Shown here: piece after piece, positions 1 to 12,017 of the stretch
Layout of the letters: every line of letters begins with the position of its first letter
How positions within the stretch are numbered: position 1 is the first letter of the stretch
Assembly (NCBI RefSeq): GCF_046630445.1
Contig: NC_092338.1
Span: 338,791,001 to 338,855,000, forward strand
Direction: 5' to 3'
DNA from: Rutidosis leptorrhynchoides
Taxonomy: Eukaryota; Streptophyta; Magnoliopsida; Asterales; Asteraceae
DNA length: 64,000 bases
Translations under genes and position numbers: made by a program
The notes under the pieces: model-generated
The model's input: only the letters and a program-made list of their open reading frames with translations
Told to the model about the DNA's origin: nothing
Database searches by the model: none

Positions 1-999
1 AATACTAAAGTACCAACTTTAACTAGCATGTTCTCCATTATCTCTCTAGGATATTTTATTGATCGATCGGCTAGTTTTATACTTATTCTTGTTGGTTTCA
101 ATTCTCCAAGGTCTAGTTTAGCGTATAGTGAATACGGCATTAGATTTATACTAGCACCTAAGTCTGCCAATGCTTCTATTGAACTAAGACTACCCAGAAA
201 ACATGGAATTGTGAAACTTCCGGGATCAGATAATTTTTCTTGTATCTTATTCAACAGTACTGCTGAACAATTAGCATTCATAGTAACGGCCGAGAGTTCT
301 TCCATTTTCTTTCTATTTGAGATTAGATCTTTCAAGAATTTAGCATATCTAGGCATTCCTGAAATCACATCAATGAAAGGAAGATTTACATTTATCTGTT
401 TAAACATATCCAAGAATTTGGATTGCTCGACTTCAAGTTTCTCTTTCTTCATTTTACTCGGGGTAAGGAAATGGTGGTTGGTATGGTTTAACATAAGGTT
501 TAGCCTTAACTGTGTTATCTTCATTAACCTTTTCAACTACTGGTTCTTTTTCCTTATCTTGATCAGGTTGTGGTTCTTGTGGAGTAGGAATAGCTTCATC
601 AGAAGTTACAAGTATTTCAGGTGGTTTAAGTGTCGTACCACTTCTTGTGGTAATGGCTTTAGCTGTTTCATTCCGGGGGTTAGCATTTGTATCACTAGGT
701 AGACTTCCCGGTTTTCTTTCACCTATTAACCTTGCTAGGTTACTTACTTCTTGTTCCAGATTTTGAATAGAAGCTTGTTGATTTCTAAATGCTTGAGCAT
801 TTTGTTCATTAGTTTGTTTCTAAGATGTGAAAAACTGCGTTTGAGTTTCAACTAGCTTCGTCATCATATCTTCTAAATTCGGCTTTTTATCATCGGTTTG
901 TTGTGGTGGTTTGTTTTGAAAATTAGGTCTTTGCTGGTTGTAAGTATTATTGGATACTTGTTGATTGCTAGGACCTTGTTGGTTGTTGTATGGAATATT
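1..999 (-). pseudogene. Athila gag C-terminus and protease start, degenerate (element 1)
   Basis: The gag frame continues past the stop at 1000-1002 through Gln/Asn-rich sequence. It meets a second stop near 822 and then gives an ITTRSGTTLKPPEI-like block typical of the Athila gag-pro junction. Near 455-465 the frame ends, and homology resumes in another frame with MKKEKLEVEQSKFLDMF, so at least one indel is present. The retroviral-type aspartic protease follows, with ALADLGASINLMPYSLY at about 135-185. The protein is broken by two stops and a frameshift. Confidence 0.78.
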
Positions 1000-2274
1000 T
1001 TAGTTATAATTCTGGTTTTGATTGTAAATCGGTCTTGGCGGTTGATAATTATTCTGATAATTATTTCCAGGCCTTTGGTTTATGTATGAAATATTCTCTC
1101 TTTGTTCCATTGTTAATTCAATACTGAGACAATCTTTTGTCAAATGTGGTCCTCCACACTGCTCACAACTAATTCGTATTGAGTGAATATCTTTAGTCAT
1201 CTTTTCCATTTGTCTCTCGACAGCATCTATCTTTGCAGAAATGGAATCTAAGTCATGGCTAGAATCGGCTCTAGCTGCTTTAGATGATCTAACGGTATCT
1301 TTTTCTTGGTGCCACTCATGTGAGTGGGAAGCAGTGTTATCAATAATTTTATAAGCATCAATTTCGGTTTCCTTCATAATAGAACCACCAGCTGCTATAT
1401 CTATGTCTTTCCTTGTAGTGATGTCGCATCCTTGGTAGAATATTTGTACTATTTGACAGGTGTCTAAACCATGTTGCGGACATCCTCTTAACAACTTTCC
1501 AAATCTAGTCCACGCCTCATATAGAGTTTCATTTGGCTTCTGTGTGAACGTAACAATTTCTCCTTGAAGTCTTACGGCTTTAGATGCAGGAAAGAATTGT
1601 TTAAGAAATTTTTCAACTAAAACGTCCCATGTATCAATCGCCCCTTCAGGTAACGATTCCAACCAATCTTTGGCTTCTCCCTTTAAAGTCCAGGGAAATA
1701 ACATGAGATATATCTGTTCATCCTCCACTTCTCGGATTTTAAATAGTGTGCAGATCCTATTAAAGGTACGTAGATGTTCATTTGGATCTTCCTTCGGCGC
1801 ACCACTAAATTGGCATTGATTAGTCACCATGTGTAGAATTTGTCCTTTTATTTCATAATCTGGCGCATTAATGTCTGGATGAGTAATTGCGTGACCTTGG
1901 CCAGTGCGTTTAGCTCTCATTCGGTCTTCCATACTTAATGGTTCTGTTACTTTCATAATTGAATTTGTTGAATCGGAATCACTAGAGGATTCTGATTTAA
2001 TGGTTCGTTCCTCAACAATCTCTGTTTGAATGATTGGTGGTTCCGGAGGAAAATTTAGTGGTTCAGGATCTATGAATCGTCCCTGAATATTCTCCGGATT
2101 CTCAATTGTGAGGTCGGGTTCAAAAAATGGATTATCGGAAATTTGAACTGGAGTACTTGGCCGACTGGATGACGATTCTAAAGATAAATCAACGGCAGTA
2201 ATATTTGCTAAATGTCTTGATCTAGTTACAGGTGGTGAACGTACAAAAGGTGGTGAACGTCTTGCTCGGTGCAT
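1000..2274 (-). CDS. Athila-type gag polyprotein (element 1)
   Basis: An open frame of 424 codons for a retrotransposon capsid precursor. The first ~130 residues are Ser/Pro-rich and acidic. A capsid-like gag domain follows at about residues 145-290, with PNEHLRTFNRIC, FPWTLKGEAKDWLESLP and EKFLKQFFP blocks. A C-X2-C-X3-H-X4-C knuckle (CEQCGGPHLTKDC) lies near residue 370, followed by an Asn/Gln-rich tail. The start at 2274 is the first Met after the leader. The TAA at 1000-1002 is probably a mutation, because the same frame continues with recognisable Athila sequence below 1000. Confidence 0.88.
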   Translation of the reverse strand: MHRARRSPPFVRSPPVTRSRHLANITAVDLSLESSSSRPSTPVQISDNPFFEPDLTIENPENIQGRFIDPEPLNFPPEPPIIQTEIVEERTIKSESSSDSDSTNSIMKVTEPLSMEDRMRAKRTGQGHAITHPDINAPDYEIKGQILHMVTNQCQFSGAPKEDPNEHLRTFNRICTLFKIREVEDEQIYLMLFPWTLKGEAKDWLESLPEGAIDTWDVLVEKFLKQFFPASKAVRLQGEIVTFTQKPNETLYEAWTRFGKLLRGCPQHGLDTCQIVQIFYQGCDITTRKDIDIAAGGSIMKETEIDAYKIIDNTASHSHEWHQEKDTVRSSKAARADSSHDLDSISAKIDAVERQMEKMTKDIHSIRISCEQCGGPHLTKDCLSIELTMEQRENISYINQRPGNNYQNNYQPPRPIYNQNQNYN

Positions 2275-3650
2275 TCACTGAATATCCTATTAGTTTTTAA
2301 AAGGAAAGAAAAATTATAATAAGTTATCCAATCAATAGACTTTTCTGATTTTGCCCACGTTTCGAATAGCCAAAAGATGCAGCAGAGGGGCAGGATTCGT
2401 TTGGTCTCAATATAATTGAGGACTGTTTGGCTCTAATAACCCGGTCCACGTACAAATCCAACTATTACTACGAACCAGAAAATTTTGATGTCTATCAACT
2501 TAACCACTTAAAATAAATTTTGGTAATTTTAAGAAATTTAGATAAGAAGTAGAATAAAAATCTATGTCCTAAAAACTAGAATAGCGAGAAATAAGAAAGA
2601 AAAAGAGCGTGTCGAAAAAGGTCGAAAAAGAAAAATGGTTGAAAAATAAAAGGTGACGGAAAAATAAAAGAAACTTATAAAACTTAAAAACACTTGACTA
2701 ACCTAACCTTATTACCACAACTAACTTAAAATTATAATCGCAAATTGAGATTACTAATTGGAATGATAATTGATACATAGGTAAAAGTTGTCTAAAAATA
2801 TTAAAGCTTACAAGAAAAACTAAATTCCAAATGGAAATAACTTAAAAAGAAACTAAAACTTAAAAAGGCGTCGCAAAATTCTAAAGTACCTAAATCTTAG
2901 TCTAAAGAAAAAACACTTAAGGAATTCTACGGCAAAGCCTAAAAATCTAGAAGTAAAAATAACTATGGCAAAACTAAGTTTAAAACTAAATATGAGCTAA
3001 AAATACAAATATTACGCTAAAACGATTAAAAAGGGACAAAATATATAAAAATATACAAAAAGTTGTAAAAAGTACAATTTTTATAAAAATATTATTTTTA
3101 TATTAATTATTTAATAAAACTATTAATTTTATATATAATAAAACTAATTAAAATTTAAAATACAATTTAATTTAAAAACTTAAGCTAATTATATTAATAA
3201 TTAAGTAATTAGGGTTTATTAATAATAATAATTATAAAATCCGTAATTAATGCGAAATTAGGGTTTCTGTCGGTGTCAGGGTAGCTCCGCGAGTTGCAGT
3301 ATTCCAAGCAGCAAACTCCGCGAGTCGCGGGGTTCCAAAATTCAAATGACAGGTTGTTTAAAATTCGACGCGTTTTTTTTTTCTGTTTTATATTTTCTGT
3401 TTTCTGTTTTAAAATCTAAAATATTTATATAATAAAAACTTATATTTAAAAACTAAAATAGAAATAAAGAAACTTTATAAAACTTAAATATTTAATAAAA
3501 TCTTAAAAATATATAAATTTTTGTTTTTCTTTTTATACTTTCGAATAATTAAAAACGTATTTTTACAAAAGTGAATTTTAATAAAAGTAAACTAAAAATA
3601 AAAATCTTTTTTTATGTAGCGTTGCGCTTCCGGCTTTTAAGCTAGATTGT
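2275..3650 (-). other. Untranslated leader of element 1
   Basis: About 1.4 kb between the primer site and gag with no ORF of note. It is very A/T-rich, apart from a GC-rich pair of palindromes at 3284-3333. Long untranslated leaders are usual in Athila elements. Confidence 0.6.
3284..3333. promoter_or_regulatory. Paired GC-rich palindromes in the leader of element 1
   Basis: Two sites of the type CTCCGCGAGTCGCGG, with centres at about 3293 and 3324 (31 bp apart). They share the core of the promoter palindromes in the LTR of the same element (5151-5202). The site nearer 3293 is decayed (CTCCGCGAGTTGCAG). Confidence 0.6.
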
Positions 3651-3668
3651 TCCCCGGCAGCGGCGCCA
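3651..3668 (-). other. Primer binding site of element 1
   Basis: On the minus strand this reads TGGCGCCGCTGCCGGGGA, 12 nt downstream of the LTR end ...AACATCA. It is the Athila-type primer site, which I recall as tRNA-Asp class. F carries a near-identical site with one mismatch. Confidence 0.85.
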
Positions 3669-3680
3669 AAAATAACTTGA

Positions 3681-5667
3681 TGTTATGCGAGGTGTATATA
3701 AAATAGCTTTATATTTTAGCAGGAAATACTATTAAATACGATACAATTTTACACAAGATATTTATTTATTTAGAGAATGGATATACTTAAACCTTGCTAC
3801 AACACTTATAGGCAGTGTATCTAATCGTACAGTAGTGTAGTTTTTAGTAAGTCCGGTTCGTTCCACAGGGAAAATCATTAAACAAAGCTTAACGCTATAT
3901 TAGTTTACTTTTATAAAAATACAAATATACATATAAGTAATATTATTATTATAAAGGGGGGTTTTTACCGTTTAATAACCGGTTTGTCGATTTTAAAACT
4001 TTAGTCGCAGTTAAAACCAAATGTAAAATAATAAATAAATACAAGACTTAATTTAAAGCGTAAAGTAAATAACGATAATGAAATTGCGAATAATAAAAGT
4101 GCGATAAAATAAACTTGCGATAATTAAAAAGTACGAAAATTAAAGTGCAATTAAATACAATAACAATAAATAAAATGCGATAATTAGAAGTACAATTAAA
4201 TATAAAATAAAGGAAATAAAATATGAAATAAAAGAATTATGCTTATTTAAACTTCCGTAATCATGATGTTTGACGTGTTGATTTTAGTTTTATGCCCATG
4301 GGTTAATTGTCCTTTGTCCTGAATTATTTAATATGTCCATACGGATTTTGTCCATAATAGTCCATCAGTCATAAATATAAAGAGCGAAAGCCTTCGTCAA
4401 ATTATTCTTATTCCCGAAGTCAAATATTCCAACTAATTAGGGATTCGAATTGTAACAAGGTTTTAATACTTTGTTTAATGAATACACCAGGTTATCGACT
4501 GCGTGTAAACCAAGGTTTTACTACTTTGTTAACAATTACACCAATTACCCTTGAATGTAATTCACCCCTGTTTCAACAAGTCTATTAACTATTAATCCAG
4601 TTCCGTATCCGGTAAAATGAATAATTATTGGTATTTATAGATATCCCGCCCACCGTACCCAGTCAAGCCTATGTGGTTATATATAAATACGTCGAATTAT
4701 AAGTTTGTATATTAAATTAACAAGGTATTGTTTAGTTAATATAAAACCCATTAATAGCCCATAGTCTAATTTCCACAAGTGTCGTTCTTTTATCCAAACC
4801 CCAATTATGGTACAAAGCCCAATTACCCAATTTTAGTAATTAGCCCAACATCATGATTACTTCGGATTAAATAAGCATAATAATAACTTAGCTACGAGGC
4901 ATTAATGTAAAAAGGTTGAACATAACTTACAATGATTAAAAATAGCGTAGCGTTACACGGACAGAATTTCGACTTACACCCTTACAACATTCGCTAACAT
5001 ACCCTTATTATTAGAATTAAAATTAAAATTAAAATTAAAATATAAATTATAAATATAAATATTATGTATATAGATAGAGAGAAGGATATATATTATATGT
5101 TTTTGCGATCAGAATTCGTTTGCTTTTATAGGGAGTTTCAGTTTTTGGGGCTCCGCGACTCGCGGCCCATTCCTTCTTCAAACTCCGCGAGTCGCGGAGT
5201 TTGTTTTTACAGCTCACCCACATTTGGCTCTTTGTTTGCCGACGATTTATTTTATAAATATAATATATATATAATTAATACAATTAATTATATATTATAT
5301 TATATTTATATACATAGTTAACTTGTAATTTTTAGTCCGTTGCGTCGAGCGTTGAGAGTTGACTCTGGTCCCGGTTCCGGATTTTCAAACGTCCTTGCGT
5401 ACAATTTAATATCTTGTACTTTGCGTTTTGAATCTTGTACTCTTGTAATTTCGAGACGTTTCTTATCAATAATTGGAACCTCTTTGATTGTATTTTGTAC
5501 TTTTGAGCTTTTTGGTCGTTTGCGTCTTCAATTCGTCGAATCTGTCTTTTGTCTTCACCTTTTATTATTTAAACGAATATCACTTTTAAATAGAACAATT
5601 GCAACTAAAAGCTTGTCTTTCTTGAGGAATAATGCTATGAAATATATGTTCGTTTTTAGCATTATCA
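3681..5667 (-). repeat. 5' LTR of element 1 (Athila, 1987 bp)
   Basis: On the minus strand the LTR starts TGATAATGCTAAAAACG (5667 side) and ends GCATAACATCA (3681 side). Both ends match the solo LTR at 17867-19890, which confirms the boundaries. A TATA box (TATAAAAG, 5123-5130) and the twin palindrome module (5151-5217) mark the U3 promoter. The remaining ~1.4 kb towards 3681 is noncoding. Confidence 0.93.
5123..5217 (-). promoter_or_regulatory. U3 promoter module: GTGAGCTG, twin palindromes, TATA (element 1)
   Basis: On the minus strand, in order: GTGAGCTG (5210-5217), a 23-nt inverted repeat centred at 5191 (AAACTCCGCGA/TCGCGGAGTTT), a second copy centred at 5159, then TATAAAAG (5123-5130). 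The centres are 32 bp apart and the TATA box begins about 20 bp beyond the second palindrome. The same architecture occurs at 18315-18408, 26093-26188 and 16884-16980. Confidence 0.75.
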
Positions 5668-6282
5668 AGGAACGTCTTCGGGTCTCCTTTCTTCCGGTTC
5701 AACTTGGCTTACATGAGCCATAAACGCGATACATCCCTTTCTCACATACTTCTGAACTTTCAAGAAGTTAATGAGATGTAATTGTGAGTTGTTCTTTTCC
5801 CCATAAATCATCATAGGTTCACCATTAGCAATAGGAATACGAATAGCCTTTAGGTCACAGACCACCTCGGCTTTGTTGTCAGATAACCAGTCCATTCCAA
5901 CCACGAGGTCAAAACTTCCTAGTTTAATAGGTATCACATCAATGCTAAAAGGCTTACCCTCTAACTTCTAAATACAACCACGATAGATCTTATCGGCTCT
6001 CATCAAGTTACCATTCCCTAGTTCTATGGAATACACGTTATCTAAGGGAGAAACATGGTTCTTAACATTGTGACAAATATCTTTAGATATAAAACTTCTA
6101 TCAGCACCAGTGTCAAACAAAACATAAACATGTTGATCATTGAGTGAAAACGTACCCGTGACTAGATTCGGATCATCACGAGCTTCCGTAGAGTTAATGT
6201 TGAACGCCCTGCCTTGAGCATTTCCATTGTTGTTGTTCTTAGGGCAATCCCTCTTGAAATGACCCGATTGTCCACAACCAAA
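5668..6282 (-). pseudogene. Retroviral aspartic protease region of element 3
   Basis: The frame follows the gag stop and first gives a second zinc knuckle (CGQSGHFKRDC). The protease active site DTGADRSFIS lies at about 6088-6118, and VVGMDWLSDNKA near 5880-5900. An in-frame stop interrupts it just after residues GCI near 5970. The gene is cut at 5668 by the LTR of element 1. This domain cleaves the gag-pol precursor in the particle; this copy cannot be made intact. Confidence 0.82.
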
Positions 6283-7353
6283 CTAGTTCTTAGCATTACC
6301 AGCATTATTCACATTGTTCGCAGTGTTGTTGTTGGCATTGTTGTTGAAGTTAACCTTACAGTCCTTTGCCAAATGGCCAAACTTCCTACATCGGTCACAA
6401 ATTACAGTAGTACAGGTTCTAGAGTGATGCTTGCTACATTTTGGACATTGTGTCTTATTACCCTTATACCTAGAGTTAGCTCCAGTGACCCCGGTGTCGT
6501 TTCGGTAAGTATCATGCTTTTTGAACGGCTGCTGGTTATGATTCTTATCTTGACCACCGTTGCACTTTCTCTTGCCATCATTAGACTTAACCTCATTAAC
6601 AGTAATACCTTTTCCTCTTTGGGCAATCTGGTCCAGTAACAAACTCGCCATATCAATAGCTTCTTGCACGGTTGTGGGTTTAGAAGTAGTAACCCCACCT
6701 TGAATACTCTCACTTAAACCCTCGATGTACTGTTCAACCTTACGTTTCTCGGGAGTAACCATTTCTGGACACATCAGTGCCAACTCAAAGAACCTCTTGT
6801 TATAGGCGGTAAGATCACTGCTTACTAACTTCAAGTCTCGGAACTCACGTTCCATCTTCTTGATCTCATTCCGTGAACAGCATTCCTCAATCATTCTCTG
6901 TTTCAAAGTTTCCCAGGGTAGGGCATAAGCTTGATCATGACTCAAGGATTGTGCTTAGTTATTCCACCAAGTGAGCGCACTGTCAGACAGTGTGCCCGTA
7001 GTAAAACCCACTCGATCATCATCATTACACCCGCTGATGCAGAAAACAGACTCTAACTTTTCAAACCAGCGATTGAGACCAACTGTTCCCTCAGTTCCAT
7101 TGAAAGGCTGTGGGTTGCAGCTAGTGAATGTCTTGTAAGAACATCCACTACGGCCCTGAGTGCCGTTGCCATTGTTGTTGCTCGAACCACCATGATCATT
7201 GCTGTTGCAGGTGTTATTGAACTCTCTTAACAACTCAGCTCTCTCAGCTCCAATGCCTTCAACGACAAGTCTCCTGATCTGAGCAGCTGTGGATTCCTTC
7301 AGGGGCATCTTCAACACAGAAAAATACACCAGGTCAGTGTCAAAACAACGCAA
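6283..7353 (-). pseudogene. Gag of element 3, one internal stop
   Basis: The likely start is the Met at 7306-7308 (MPLKESTAAQIRRLV); an upstream Met at 7351 is also in frame. The capsid-like domain spans about 7100-6700 (LNRWFEKLESVF, ALTWWNN, EEFRDLKLVS-type blocks). TAA at 6955-6957 lies inside the conserved core, and TAG ends the frame at 6283. A Cys/His knuckle, CDRCRKFGHLAKDC, precedes the Asn-rich tail. Two point stops in otherwise well conserved sequence suggest moderate age. Confidence 0.85.
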
Positions 7354-7502
7354 TATAAAAATATACTAGCAACGAGTGTTGAAGACTAGTAAATAATAAT
7401 AGTACGAAAAGATTTGTTAGTAGTGAGAAGTAGTGTTAAGTAGCACTAGTAGTAGTAAGTAGCGACAGTAGTGACAGTAGTGACACTAGTGGTAATAGTA
7501 GT
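7354..7502 (-). repeat. AGTAGT-rich leader tract of element 3, left part
   Basis: Short imperfect repeats built on AGTAGT, GACAGTAGTGACACTAG and similar. The tract resumes at 17791-17866. Both element 2 and the solo LTR duplicated GTAGT when they inserted here. Confidence 0.75.
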
Positions 7503-9344
7503 TGTGACGATCACTCCAAATCCATAAGGACGAACATGTTATTCATCGATTTCATTGCGAGGTATTTGACCTCTATATGATACGTTTTGTAAACATTGCA
7601 TTTTTTTGAAAAGGCACACCATAAATGAATATTTAAATCAAAGGTTTTCGACAGTTGATGATTTCTACATATAGACAATCACCGTAAATAATAGTTTACA
7701 ATAGTACTTCCGTTGACAGTGCAGTCAAAATAAGATACATGCTGATGATTTGGTGAATGCAACGTTTCCTTGAAAAATATGCCATGTAAGACTCCATGCA
7801 CATAGCTTGTCTAACATATAAGCAAACAGCGGAAGACTTCTATGGAACCTGAGAATAAACATCCTAACAAGTGTCAACACAAAGGTTGGTGAGTTCATAG
7901 TTTTAATGTTTTGCATAATCTGTACATAAAGGTGGATCACAAGATTTTAGTTGTTTCATCCAGAAACGTTTATCAAAATATTCTACAAGATTGAGCACCC
8001 TGGTAACTAAGCTTTAACGTTATAATAAGTACCCATGTTTTAACATACATGCAACCAACATGTATAATACACGCAAACTAACGTGTACTAAACTCAAATA
8101 GCATACGTCTGTTTTATAGTTCAGGCTAGGGTTTCTATACCTGGAACAGACGGGGATGTCAAGCCCTATGGATCCATATATAACTACTCGCGCCCACCAG
8201 TTCTTATAACCGGTAGTTACTAGTTACCAAAGCTAAGAGATTTTCGGTTTAAACTCGGTGTAGAATTTAGTATCTACTTGTATCCATTGCGCTTAAAATA
8301 AAGTGCATGTATTCTCAGCCCAAAAATATAGATTGCAAAAGCAATTAAAAAGGGAGCAAATGAAACTCACCTTAGCAGCACATAAAGTCGTTCACCGAAA
8401 TGTGACCGAAACTCGGAATACCAAATAACCGTAGATCTCAACCTAAAGAACATATGTTGGTCAATAAATGTCTATCAAGCTAGGTGTGGTCATAGTGTAT
8501 CACAATCCTAATGCTCGAGATCGACATACAAAAGTTATCAAAAGTCGTTTCAAAAAGTCAATCTGACTCAATACTATAGTTAAATGATCAGGGCAATCAA
8601 AACATTTTAACATTTCACATAGTTTCCCAATTCTTGTAAAATTAAACTATAGTTTTTATAAGGCTTTAAAATATGATAAAACAATCAATTTTGACAATTG
8701 TTCAACAAAAAGAGACGTGCTTTATATAGAAATTCATTTACTTGATTAGTAATATCTAAAATTCCAATTTATCAATCTCATAGACAAGTTGTTTAAATAT
8801 TAATTTCAGATTCAAAAGCAATTCCAATTAACGTTGATCATAATTCAGTTGCCCATATCTTTTAATTCGTTCATCGAAATTTCGCGATTTCTAAATGAAA
8901 AGTTATTGATTTTTCGCCAGCTTTCCAAAAACATGCATATCATATACCTTTTATCAGTAATATATGTATTTAATTCGTGATTCATCATAAACTGTTTAAC
9001 GACGAAATTTAGCATACTAGCATGCATAAACATATATACTCGAGCACTAGACATGTATACACTATTAATATAATATGAATGCTCACGTATCAATATTGTG
9101 ATTCAATATTGCAGGAAAGTACGTAGATGCAACAGAGATGATAAACACTAGTTTGACTTACGAGCAATACCCCCAAATAATACTCATAACCTTCAAAGCT
9201 ATAACCCATTATTTTCTTAGCTTTATCCAGCTCGAAACTCGCTTTGAAAATAACCCGCTCATAACCTCGTCGTAATATTTTATGTAATAATACTAATTAA
9301 TAATAATACTACTAATAATATTAAGATTAATAATAATATTAATC

Positions 9345-9445
<101 letters not shown>

Positions 9446-9984
9446 TATAAATATAATAGAGAGATTGAGACGAGAGATATATGAATTATGATTTAAACCG
9501 AACCAGAACTCGAGCCTTTTATAGAAGAATTTGTGCACTTACACCCCATGAGATCACATGGGGTTTCTTCCTCATGGGCATGCTATCGTATAGCAGTCAC
9601 CTCCAGCTCACATTTGTTTGTTTTGTAGTTTGTCGACATAATATTAAATTAATATAATATATATAATTTAAACTAATTAATTATATATTATATTATATTC
9701 TCGTGCCTAGTTAACTTGTAATTTTGGTTCCGATGTCTTGTACGTTTACGTTCGACTTATGTCCCGCTTTCGGTTTCTCGAACGCATTTTTGTACGCTTA
9801 GAAAACTAATACTTTTCGTTTCGCGACGTGTACCTTTATCAAAAATTAAACTTAATCATTGATAAACTATGTCACTCGAAGTGTAGCTTTAATCAATTAA
9901 GTGTTTTGGTTATTTGCTTCTATAAATCATCACCTCATTGTATATACATATACATATATACATTTTCATTTTAAAATAGTGTTT

Positions 9985-10061
9985 ACTGTAGCAAATATTG
10001 ATTTTTGAAAACACTGTAGCTTTTCAGGTACTGTAGCAATTCAAAAAAAAAATACTGTAGC
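9985..10061. repeat. Four ACTGTAGC repeats in the U3 of element 2
   Basis: ACTGTAGC occurs at 9985, 10013, 10030 and 10054. The 5' LTR keeps the same four copies at about 17354-17427, so the cluster predates insertion. Confidence 0.8.
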
Positions 10062-10164
10062 AAATTAGTGTTTTACTGGTTCATCTTAAACGTTTTAGTT
10101 AACTTATCTAAATATCAATCGAATCAATAATCGAATGTTACAATTGTTTACTAAATAACTTGGA

Positions 10165-10372
<208 letters not shown>

Positions 10373-11810
10373 TTAAGTTATATATATTGTTCGTGAATCT
10401 TCGAGAACAGTTAAAGAATAATTGATTACATGAATATAGTTCCAAAACTTTCAGACTCAACATTACAGACTTTGCTTATCGTGTCGAAAACATTAAATCA
10501 TTTAAAGATAAAGTTTAAATTTGGTCAGAAATTTCTGGGTCGTTACAGTACCTACCTGTTAAAGAAATTTCGTCCCGAAATTTGAGTGAGGTCGTCATGG
10601 CTAACAATAAAAAATTTTTCATGACAAATATGAGTTGATAATTAGAGTTTTATCACTGTTGAATAATATGGATAAAACAATCCAATAACTCGAAGCGTAT
10701 GAGAGAAATTATCGTAAAAGAGTGAAATGAAGAATAGAGATTCGTCCTAACTCTTGACGTAGTAACGATTGATTTCCGGAATTTAAGGAATAGAAAATTT
10801 TCATAATCTAAATAAGATTTTATTCTTCGGAATTTAAGGAAATTAAGATTTCCTTTGATTAACTGCGTAATCTGCCTCGATTGCTATGTTTGATATTTCG
10901 CTATAAATTGACCTCTTCCGTTTCATTTATTTTCACCACTCTTATAAGTTTCTTCCTTATTTCATACTTCCTAATAGATTGTGAAAATGCTTAATCCAGT
11001 TCTGATTCTTGATATTTTCTTGGCTATCATATCCTTCATTTTTCTTTTTCATCTGCCACCAGAGGAGGTTATTTTCTTCTACTATTACCTTGGGGTTATA
11101 GTGTTTTTCATTCTCCCGTGTATTTATATTGCTATACGCATTGATATACACGGTTTGTAATTTCGGGGTTTTTAACGGGCTTTTTATCTCCATTATATTT
11201 TGGAGCTTCATGCTTTTGTTTTCTCTTCCCGACCTTAAGTCAAACGGATAATGGTCTAGAATTCGTAGTTATGCATTTTGGAATGAACATAGTCAATGTT
11301 CTAAGAAAGAAATTGTAATGGCACGATCTTGATTTGTCAAATTACCAGAATATGCGAAAAAGACCGAATCATCAAGAAAAATATTTTCTTGATATATTTA
11401 GAGGTTAAATAGAATGAAAGAGTTATGTAACATGGTTCATGATGAGGGTATGATCCGTAAATCTTTATCACGTTCCATTAGAAACTCAGCATGACTTACT
11501 GTAATATAATCACGTTGATCAAGTGTCATTATATTATACTAACTCATGCTTCAATTCCCAACACTACTTCAAAAACATCCATTTTTCGAAATTTTCAGGA
11601 TTTAGAAACTAAAATAGTTTCTTTTATGATGTAATACAGATAGCACAAAGAGATAAATGATTTCAGATAAGAATAGTTGTGAAAATATCTTCAGGAATAT
11701 CAAAGATATTTATAATGAAAGATACGATGATATCTTAGAATTTCTAATATTGAAGGATGATGAAGAAGATTTGTTCGTAAAGGTTTTGAGTCAGGAGCAA
11801 GGTATTCGTT

Positions 11811-12017
11811 AATGACTTCAGCAGACACTGAATTATTTGGATTCTTTGAAGGCAGGTTTAGCCTTTGTGATTTGTCCACAGCCTCCTTCATGGTCTGCTC
11901 AATCCGTTTTCTAGTTCCAAACCTTCTCTTTTTCTGAGCTTTGCCAACACACTATTCTTTATCATCAAGCTTTTGGCTGTTAAGGTCGTTTACAGTTTTT
12001 GCTGCTTCATCAGCATT
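11811..12017 (-). pseudogene. Captured poly(A)-binding protein gene fragment (element 2)
   Basis: The minus-strand frame from about 12017 to 11811 resembles plant cytoplasmic poly(A)-binding protein from the end of RRM3, through the linker, to the start of RRM4. Recognisable blocks are NADEAAK, DDKE-stop-CVGKAQKK and EQTMKEAVDKSQ, then LNLPSKNPNNSVS where PABP has a LNLYVKNLDDSV-type RNP2 motif. The family Trp after DDKE is TAG here, and about two codons are missing in the linker. Element G carries the same fragment with the same TAG (37222-37429). It lies in sense relative to the element, inside noncoding internal DNA. Confidence 0.82.

Larger units (their letters stand above)
1..5667 (-). 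mobile_element. Element 1: Athila-type Ty3/gypsy retrotransposon, 3' part outside window
   Basis: Read on the minus strand: a 5' LTR (3681-5667), an 18-nt primer site (3651-3668), a long untranslated leader, gag (1000-2274) and the start of protease running off the left edge. The gag C-terminal region, the DLGASINLMP-type protease motif and the TGGCGCCGCTGCCGGGGA primer site are Athila features. It interrupts the protease gene of element 3 exactly at 5667/5668, so the expected 5-bp TSD would be AGGAA (5668-5672); the matching copy lies outside the window. The LTR is very similar to the solo LTR at 17867-19890, so both belong to one family. Confidence 0.9.

Noticed and set aside
28-702. 224-codon + strand frame at the left edge
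   Set aside because: Antisense shadow of the Athila gag-protease region, which reads convincingly on the minus strand.
6402-6713. Second minus-strand frame inside gag of element 3, and the + frame 6214-6639
   Set aside because: Off-frame shadows of the gag frame that carries the zinc knuckle.
8845-9093. 82-codon frame repeated at 16174-16422
   Set aside because: Identical because both lie in the two LTRs of element 2; the LTR is noncoding there and no motif is present.
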